Notes under the pieces: model-generated
The model's input: only the letters and a program-made list of their open reading frames with translations
Databases searched by the model: none
Told to the model about the DNA's origin: nothing
Shown: one piece after another, positions 33,152 through 37,815 of the stretch
Position numbering within the stretch: the stretch's first letter is position 1
Layout: every line of letters starts with the position of its first letter
Program-made: the position numbers and the translations under genes
Assembly (NCBI RefSeq): GCF_900163625.1
Contig: NZ_FUIE01000083.1
Span: 1-37,815 of the forward strand
DNA from: Brevundimonas diminuta 3F5N
Lineage (GTDB): Bacteria > Pseudomonadota > Alphaproteobacteria > Caulobacterales > Caulobacteraceae
Reading direction: 5' to 3'
DNA length: 37,815 nucleotides

Positions 33152-34105
33152 ATGAGCGTTCTTCAAAAACGTGCGTCGTCCGCCTTCGCCGGCATGGCGC
33201 TGATCGCGTCGCTCGCGGCAGCCGGAGCCGCCACGGCGCAGGCGTCGCGGCCCGCCGCTCCCGGCTGCCAGGTGCGGATCGAGCCGCAGCAGGCGCGGTG
33301 GGAGATCCGCGGCTATGATCCCTATGGCGACGATGCGGCCTTCGCCACTTTCGACATCGCCTGGTCCAACGACGGCGCGGCCCCCTGCGAGGGCGAGGTG
33401 GAAGTCACCACCGTAGGCCAGCCGTTCGGCTTGCGGCCGACCACCGGACCGAGCGGCCGCTGGTCCACCCTGCCCTACAGCCTGACGGACGAGTTTTCGG
33501 CGGCGAACCTGACCCCGGTCGCGGGCCGATCCCAAGCCCGCCCAGGCGGCGCGGCCTTGGCGCTTCAGCCGGGCGCGCGCGTCCTGCGCCGCTATCGTCT
33601 TGAAGTCGATGTCGATCAACTCAGCCAGGACGGCCTGTTCGAACAGCCGGTGCAATTCGCCTTCCGCACCATGGACAACCGCATTTCAGCGGACAAGCTG
33701 CTGGTGCTTGCGCTCAACGTCCAGCCGTCGGCCGTCATGGGCCTGCGCGGCGCATTCACCCGCACGGACGGCGGCGGCCGGATCGAACTGGGCGAACTAG
33801 CCGAAGGCGGGACCAATCTGCCGCTGCAGGTGTGGGTCAAGAGCACCGGCGGCTATCGCGTCGCGGTGTCGTCGCGCAACAAGGGCCGCTTGGTGCTGGC
33901 CGAGGACTCGTCCTGGTGGGTGCCCTATCGCCTGAGCCTGGGCAACCGTCCCATCAATCTGGGCACGGGCGGCCAGGTGGAAAGCCGCAAGGGCACCGGC
34001 CTGGGCGAAGACGCCTATGACCTGCAACTGCAGGTGGGCGAGACCGCGCGCCGCCGGGCCGGCCTCTACTCTGACCTTATCGAATTGACCGTGGCGCCGA
34101 TCTAG
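33152..34105 (+). CDS. SCPU-like secreted protein, probable fibre tip or minor subunit
   Basis: A 317-residue secreted protein with a signal peptide ending AATAQA (about residue 30). Cysteines occur at PGCQVRIEP and APCEGEVEV. It is larger than the pilins and appears to have two beta domains; the second ends LYSDLIELTVAPI, the same C-terminal strand pattern as the other subunits. AAGGAGA precedes the ATG, two bases after the usher stop. In archaic pili the gene after the usher commonly encodes the two-domain tip adhesin, which fits the size. The function is inferred from position and architecture. Confidence 0.78.
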   Translation: MSVLQKRASSAFAGMALIASLAAAGAATAQASRPAAPGCQVRIEPQQARWEIRGYDPYGDDAAFATFDIAWSNDGAAPCEGEVEVTTVGQPFGLRPTTGPSGRWSTLPYSLTDEFSAANLTPVAGRSQARPGGAALALQPGARVLRRYRLEVDVDQLSQDGLFEQPVQFAFRTMDNRISADKLLVLALNVQPSAVMGLRGAFTRTDGGGRIELGELAEGGTNLPLQVWVKSTGGYRVAVSSRNKGRLVLAEDSSWWVPYRLSLGNRPINLGTGGQVESRKGTGLGEDAYDLQLQVGETARRRAGLYSDLIELTVAPI

Positions 34106-34362
34106 ATGTTCGATCCCAACATCTGGTGGATCGGATTGAGGATGAATCAGTCTGGCTCTAGCCATCATCGAGCGGCCGCATGGGATCTGCTCCTTGACTC
34201 TCGCGCGGACCACGGGCCGAGGAACCAGTGTGATGTGCAGGACCTTTGTCGAGCGGGACCAGATCGAGCGGGGCTTCGAGGATGTAGCAACTGTGCAGAC
34301 CACGATAAGGCTGCATACGCGTATGTTCAGCGCTCTTCATGAGACTGTTTTCCGAACGCCGC

Positions 34363-34590
34363 TCACTGATTGTGGGTCTGGCGTTTCAGCCTTAAGCAGA
34401 TCATGCGGCGGGCCCCGTCGACGATGACCTTGCCTGTTAGACCCGACACCTGCTCCAGGCGGCGGCGTTCGCGGTTCTCCATCGCGCGATCCGCCAGCTC
34501 GGAATCCTTAGCCAGATAATGCTTCAGCGTGTGATGCACCGTTGTCAGGCTTCCCTCGTAGACTGCACCCAGGTCCCAAACGAAACAGAG
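34363..34590 (-). pseudogene. coding relic, recombinase-like C-terminus
   Basis: A 75-codon open frame with no usable start reads VWDLGAVYEGSLTTVHHTL, KHYLAKDSELADRAMENRER and RRRLEQVSGLTGKVIVDGAR before its stop. The even charge pattern and codon use indicate former protein. The helical Arg-rich tail resembles C-terminal regions seen in some tyrosine recombinases, but no catalytic residue is present, so the family is uncertain. Confidence 0.35.
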
Positions 34591-34753
34591 TCAGTAAAGC
34601 GAACTGGACCGCCTTTCATATTTAAGGCGTTGGGATGAACGCCGCCGGTCGCCTGCGCGGTTTCGGCTTCGCGATCCAACTGCCCCCGAAGCCACGCCAA
34701 TAGTGTCGGCAATGAGATGCGAATGCGCTGGATCGCATTTCCAGCGCCAGCCT

Positions 34754-34799
34754 AGGAGCGGACCTGCAGAAGATCAGCTATGAGTCAAAAGCGGCTTTC
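34754..34799 (-). repeat. dispersed intergenic repeat, copy 6
   Basis: On the minus strand GCCGCTTTTGACTCATAGC is followed by GGTCCGCTCC with the same spacing as in copy 1. The word GCCGCTTTTGACTCAT is shared with copy 1 except at one or two bases. Confidence 0.5.
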
Positions 34800-35171
34800 C
34801 AACATCTGGTCGCTTCCTTGATCACCTCGCGGAGTACGTCTCCTCTTGAACGGCCGCCCGTGTCGCTTCATAGGTTGAATACGGTTTCGGCCGTTGGGCT
34901 ACGTCCCCCGCCCCTTCGGGGGCCAACCACGCCGATAAAGACCTTCTGGGTCCTCGCTCTGGAATAGACGTGTCACCGAAATCCATAAGCGTCGCTTGGA
35001 CAGGCCCATTGGCGCCCGGGCTTCCCTTCCAGCTGCCTCAGAGTTCCCTACGCCTTTATCGCCCACCGAGTTCTCGGGTCCGAACTTCAACTCAACACGG
35101 GTCGATGACTTGATCCATCGGTCGATACGGCGAGGGTTCCTCGTTCGGCATCCCGCCAGTGACGCGCTCGT

Positions 35172-35339
35172 TCACCGATCATCATCGGCCAGGAAGGCCA
35201 TGAATATGGTCGCCAGTCTCTCATCCATGGGAAGACCGACCGAGAAATTGAACGGCCGTTCCCCGAGAGGGCCGAACACGTGAAGAGCGACCTGGGCTGC
35301 AAGGTCACGGACCCGCGCGAACTGATCATTGCCCAACTG
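35172..35339 (-). pseudogene. coding relic of unknown family
   Basis: A 55-residue frame reads QLGNDQFARVRDLAAQVALH, VFGPLGERPFNFSVGLPMDE and RLATIFMAFLADDDR, then a stop. It has strong GC third-position bias and an ordinary globular composition, but no start codon or ribosome binding site. The 5' part appears lost. No family is recognised. Confidence 0.35.
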
Positions 35340-35573
35340 CTTTCTGGCGCAGCGCCGTAAGGAGCGCTACGGTCAGCATGGCCTGATAGTCGGCCTGCTG
35401 GGCTACCCAGTCTTTTCGATCGACAGATAGGGTCTCGATGGCCACATCGAGAACCCGTCCGATAGGCCTGCCGGTTGTGCGGGAAAGCTCGCTAAGCCGA
35501 GCTTTTGTCTTCGGCTAAACATGGCCCGGTGATCCTGGGCAGTTTCGTCGCCATACAAATCCGGGACTCGGGA

Positions 35574-35597
35574 GGTGTGCACGTCGACGTGCACACC
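35574..35597. repeat. 24-bp perfect palindrome
   Basis: GGTGTGCACGTC followed at once by its inverse GACGTGCACACC. Nearby are ACACCGTCGACGTGCC (35645-35660) and AGGTGTGC (35712-35719) / GTGCACCT (35727-35734), which reuse the same words. It is outside any gene. Confidence 0.7.
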
Positions 35598-35730
35598 CTA
35601 AGATGCTGGTTCCATGGCATAAACGGCGATTTCGCCCCCTGTGACACCGTCGACGTGCCTACCCATTCGTAATTAATTTATCCAATAATTTCAATCCACT
35701 ACAAGAACCGCAGGTGTGCGTAATGTGTGC

Positions 35731-35746
35731 ACCTCCCGCGGGAGGT
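35731..35746. repeat. 16-bp perfect palindrome
   Basis: ACCTCCCG followed by its inverse CGGGAGGT. It overlaps the right end of the dyad AGGTGTGC...GTGCACCT. Between it and the 24-bp palindrome is an AT-rich tract (about 35668-35695, AATTAATTTATCCAATAATT). Confidence 0.65.
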
Positions 35747-35953
35747 TTCTGAACGCGTCCCCTCCAGGGCGATCGGCGCGAAAATGCACAGGGTCTCGGA
35801 CCTACCAAAAGGCAGCACAAACCTCTAGGCCGCAAGGGCGTAAACCGAGCCTGACGCCCTTGGCGACACCGCCTTCCAGAGGACCACACGCTGCGTTTCA
35901 ACGCAGAAATTCGGCCCGCGCCCCGAGATGAAATCTTGCGCGTCGACGACCGT

Positions 35954-36190
35954 TCAGACCGTGCTTACGCGCATCTCCAAACCGACCTCGTGCAGGAGGC
36001 CGACGAAGGCCGCCAGAGAGAGGCGTTGGCCGCCCTTAGATCGGAGGATGACGCCCAGGGCGCTCGTCAATTCCTCAGGCCCCTCCCCTTCCGCCGCAGC
36101 GAGCTTGAGATAGGCCGCGACATCGGCCGGTGTCTCGATGTAGTTCGCGGCGTCGAACTCTCGGGTCTCCAGCAGGCTCGATGGGATCAT
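35954..36190 (-). CDS. antidote-like protein lacking the helix-turn-helix core
   Basis: A 78-residue protein, second gene of a leftward pair. It aligns with the protein encoded just upstream (36208-36504): REFDAANYIETPADVAAYLK against REFDPAEVLTSSERIAAYIQ, and LSLAAFVGLLHEVGLEMRVS against DPSFATVLNIARAVGVRVSF. Between these blocks about 22 residues, the helix-turn-helix, are absent. ATG 36190 has GGAG six bases upstream. It is probably a diverged paralog that can no longer bind DNA by the usual surface. No toxin gene is next to it. Confidence 0.6.
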   Translation of the reverse strand: MIPSSLLETREFDAANYIETPADVAAYLKLAAAEGEGPEELTSALGVILRSKGGQRLSLAAFVGLLHEVGLEMRVSTV

Positions 36191-36207
36191 GATCATCTCC
36201 GGAATGC

Positions 36208-36504
36208 TCAGTTCGTGGACTGGAAACTCACCCGCACACCGACCGCACGGGCGATGTTCAGAACAGTTGCGAACGACGGGTCGGCGCCCTCCGCCAGGGC
36301 CTCGTGAAGGGCCTCCTCGGACAGGCCGGCGCCGGCCGCGACGATCGACGCCCCGCGCGCTCGCACCGCGACGCGAAACGCCCGAGTGATTTCTCCAGCG
36401 TCATGGTCCATGTCATCGGCGACGACCTGAATGTAGGCGGCGATGCGTTCAGAGCTCGTGAGCACCTCGGCGGGATCAAACTCGCGAATACCCAGGTCAG
36501 CCAT
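36208..36504 (-). CDS. putative addiction-module antidote (XRE/HigA-like)
   Basis: A 98-residue protein of the small antidote type usually paired with a RelE/HigB-like toxin. The N-terminal block (REFDPAEVLTSSERIAAYI) is followed by the helix-turn-helix GLSEEALHEALAEGADPSFATVLNIARAVG and a short final strand (VRVSFQS). GGAGG precedes the ATG by six bases. In this family the toxin gene normally lies directly upstream in the same direction; here the upstream gene is a 274-residue unknown protein, so no standard toxin is present. It shares a transcript with the truncated paralog 17 bases downstream. Confidence 0.72.
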   Translation of the reverse strand: MADLGIREFDPAEVLTSSERIAAYIQVVADDMDHDAGEITRAFRVAVRARGASIVAAGAGLSEEALHEALAEGADPSFATVLNIARAVGVRVSFQSTN

Positions 36505-36573
36505 GCGGTACCTCCATGCCTATCGAGAGCAGCATCCAGACGACACCGCTCGCGGTCTCGAGACGTGTGGCCG

Positions 36574-37398
36574 TCACTTGATGACCACCAACCTATCACG
36601 CCCCTTGATCACAGGCCGCATCGTGACGTGTGGACGAGCGCGCATCGCCTGAAGACGAGACCCGGTCGAGACCGGGTGGCGTTCGGCGAACAGGACCGGA
36701 TATTCGCACGTTCGACCAAGCAGTCCAGTCAAGCCGTCATGGATCGCTTCCAGTTCGACGACCTCGAGTTCGAACGCCGACAAATGATCGACAACCTCAT
36801 GGGCATTGAATGGCGGCTTGAAGCGCCGGTTCTCTTCAAACCTGCACCATCGCGCTTGCAGCATGACCAGCCATTTACGCCCTCCAACCGGCAACCTGGC
36901 TTCAGCCTGGGAGAGATAGGTGTCGATCACCTCGTCGGCCTCGACCATCGCCTCCAACCGACGACGGACGTGGGACACACGCCAAAACCTGTCCAGACGC
37001 GCACCGAGGTCGCCATCCCCCCCATTGAGAAGCGGTTCGAGACTCAGTTCAACATCCCCGCTCAGGTAGAGATCCAGATCGTCCACCCTGACGAAGCCGA
37101 TGAGCTGACGCAGCCCCTCATGAACGTGCACCGCATCGAGACCTGTCAGGTCTTCGAGGTGAGCATCCAGGGTCGCGACGATGTAGGGCGCCTGAGACCA
37201 TCGGCTGATCGGACGCTGCTGCCAGAGCATGAGGAGCACCTGCAGGACCTGGGCGCCTTCGACACCCAGACCCAGCGCTACAGCCCGGCGAATAGCGTCC
37301 AGAGAGGCGAGTTGCAGCAACGTCTGCAGGTCGGCGTCAGCCAGATGGCTATCCTCACCGATCACGCTGTCCAACAGATTGCCGGCCGTATTCGTCAT
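36574..37398 (-). CDS. hypothetical protein, divergent from an XRE regulator
   Basis: A 274-residue soluble protein with no recognised family. It is acidic and leucine-rich in the first two thirds (TLLQLASLDAIRRAVALGLG, VATLDAHLEDLTGLDAVHVH, LIGFVRVDDLDLYLSG) and basic at the end (MRARPHVTMRPVIKGRDRL). It has no signal peptide or membrane segment. ATG 37398 follows GAGG; GTG 37425 lies within the operator palindrome and is less likely. It is divergent from the small XRE gene across a palindromic operator and is followed, about 70 bases on, by the antidote-like genes. The arrangement is that of a regulated accessory module. An antisense frame of similar length exists but has no start signals. 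Confidence 0.6.
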   Translation of the reverse strand: MTNTAGNLLDSVIGEDSHLADADLQTLLQLASLDAIRRAVALGLGVEGAQVLQVLLMLWQQRPISRWSQAPYIVATLDAHLEDLTGLDAVHVHEGLRQLIGFVRVDDLDLYLSGDVELSLEPLLNGGDGDLGARLDRFWRVSHVRRRLEAMVEADEVIDTYLSQAEARLPVGGRKWLVMLQARWCRFEENRRFKPPFNAHEVVDHLSAFELEVVELEAIHDGLTGLLGRTCEYPVLFAERHPVSTGSRLQAMRARPHVTMRPVIKGRDRLVVIK

Positions 37399-37422
37399 GG
37401 TCTTTGCCTCGGAACTCAAAAT

Positions 37423-37437
37423 CACACTGATAGTGTG
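37423..37437. promoter_or_regulatory. palindromic operator between divergent genes
   Basis: CACACT (37423-37428), GAT, AGTGTG (37432-37437): perfect 6-base arms between the unknown gene and the XRE gene. Probable binding site of the XRE protein, controlling both directions. Confidence 0.55.
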
Positions 37438-37472
37438 TAGATGAGAGCAAAGCTCGGCCGCAAGTCGAGGGG

Positions 37473-37688
37473 GTGGAAAGTGATCCTGACCTTCTCGCCT
37501 TCGGCCAGGCTGTCCGGCAGCTGCGGCTGGCGCGCGACCTCAGTCAGGAAGAATTGGCCCACCGCTCAGGCCTGCACCGGAACTACATCGGCGGCATCGA
37601 ACGCGGTGAGCGCAATGTCGGCGTGAAAGCCGTCTTCGCCCTGGCCCGCGGCCTGGGTTGTGCGCCGCGTGATTTTTTCGGCGCCTGA
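37473..37688 (+). CDS. small XRE-family regulator
   Basis: A 71-residue protein that is nearly all helix-turn-helix: AFGQAVRQLRLARDLSQEELAHRSGLHRNYIGGIERGERNVGVKAVFALARGLG. The phrase YIGGIERGERN is typical of the compact XRE repressors and of controller proteins of restriction-modification systems. The start is GTG 37473 with GAGGGG just before it. It likely binds the palindrome 35 bases upstream and regulates itself and the divergent 274-residue gene. No methylase or endonuclease gene is visible in the window. Confidence 0.82.
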   Translation: MESDPDLLAFGQAVRQLRLARDLSQEELAHRSGLHRNYIGGIERGERNVGVKAVFALARGLGCAPRDFFGA

Positions 37689-37766
37689 CGAGGGTTTCCA
37701 CGTAAAACAGCATCAACCACTCATTAACCCAGCCGCGACCAGCCTAGGCGGGCAGTAAGACCGATC

Positions 37767-37795
37767 CCTGCATCCCCTTACCCAAAGGATGCAGG
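37767..37795 (+). promoter_or_regulatory. hairpin covering a ribosome binding site
   Basis: CCTGCATCC (37767-37775) pairs perfectly with GGATGCAGG (37787-37795). The right arm contains the AGG of the ribosome binding site for the ATG at 37799. Such a fold would limit translation unless opened. Confidence 0.4.
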
Positions 37796-37798
37796 AAA

Positions 37799-37815
37799 AT
37801 GAGTATTGATAAGAC
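37799..37815 (+). CDS. start of a gene leaving the window
   Basis: ATG at 37799 with AGGA just upstream gives MSIDK and runs off the end. It is supported only by the ribosome binding site and the hairpin that covers it. The product is unknown. Confidence 0.35.

Larger units (their letters stand above)
34106..35953. other. 1.85-kb region without an intact gene
   Basis: Six-frame reading gives only short frames with poor codon use. The region holds a weak hairpin after the tip gene (AGATGTT 34104-34110 / AACATCT 34118-34124), two coding relics on the minus strand (34363-34590 and 35172-35339), a repeat copy (34754-34799) and a palindrome cluster (35574-35746). It looks like the decayed edge of one or more mobile elements. 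Confidence 0.6.

Noticed and set aside
34899..35283. Overlapping small frames on both strands (60-95 codons)
   Set aside because: No start signals and low-complexity, Arg/Pro/Ser-rich translations; only the frame ending at 35172 shows coding character.
36304..37440. Plus-strand open frame of 378 codons antisense to the 274-residue gene
   Set aside because: No ribosome binding site; composition is rich in Arg/His/Gln as expected for an antisense shadow in high-GC DNA; it also crosses the antidote gene and the operator.
1..37815. CRISPR arrays, tRNA or rRNA genes, riboswitches
   Set aside because: No regularly spaced direct repeats, no tRNA cloverleaf or rRNA conserved blocks and no recognisable riboswitch core were seen on reading; a covariance-model search would be decisive.

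Overview
The window is high-GC DNA from an alphaproteobacterium. A BioR-type biotin regulon, an archaic chaperone-usher locus with spore-coat-U-like pilins, and the style of the intergenic repeats suggest a Caulobacterales member close to Brevundimonas. This is an inference from gene content and codon use, not from a marker gene. No rRNA, tRNA or CRISPR array was seen.

Bases 1-13,934 form a metal-resistance block. It holds the first codons of a divergent copper chaperone, a two-HMA copper P-type ATPase (copA), a CueR-like activator with the Cys112/Cys120 loop, a small HMA protein with a broken metal site, and a DUF305 protein. Next come an ArsR/SmtB-type zinc-site repressor, a tripartite RND pump (outer membrane factor, HAE1 pump, adaptor), a His-rich CDF exporter with a perfect 28-bp operator, a DoxX-like protein and an MFS transporter with the CcoA copper signature. 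Five promoters share one layout, TTGACC-N8-GTTGGAAG or close to it. One CueR-like protein may therefore control copA, both HMA genes, the RND operon and the MFS operon.

Bases 13,935-18,850 are a decayed mobile region. It contains a 5'-truncated unknown gene, the C-terminal 280 residues of a large serine recombinase cut off by a complete IS3-family element (IS407-like), two small unknown genes separated by copies of a dispersed repeat, and a short tyrosine integrase.

Bases 19,088-25,203 hold a compact biotin operon, bioB-bioF-bioD-bioA-bioG-bioC, in which every junction overlaps by one to four (bioB to bioC) bases. It is followed by a convergent GntR regulator (BioR). TTATMTATAA boxes lie in front of bioB and of bioR. 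The operon encodes both ends of the pathway: BioC and BioG make and release the pimeloyl chain, and BioF, BioA, BioD and BioB build the rings.

Bases 25,560-34,105 hold a secreted-fibre locus: a pilin-like orphan, a LuxR-type regulator, an unknown secreted protein on the opposite strand, then SCPU protein - major SCPU pilin - chaperone - usher - tip-like protein. Strong hairpins separate the highly expressed pilin from the assembly genes.

Bases 34,106-37,815 are again accessory. About 1.8 kb has no intact gene but contains two coding relics and a cluster of perfect palindromes beside an AT-rich tract. This is followed by two tandem antidote-like genes (one missing its DNA-binding core), an unknown 274-residue protein divergent from a small XRE regulator, and the first codons of a gene leaving the window.
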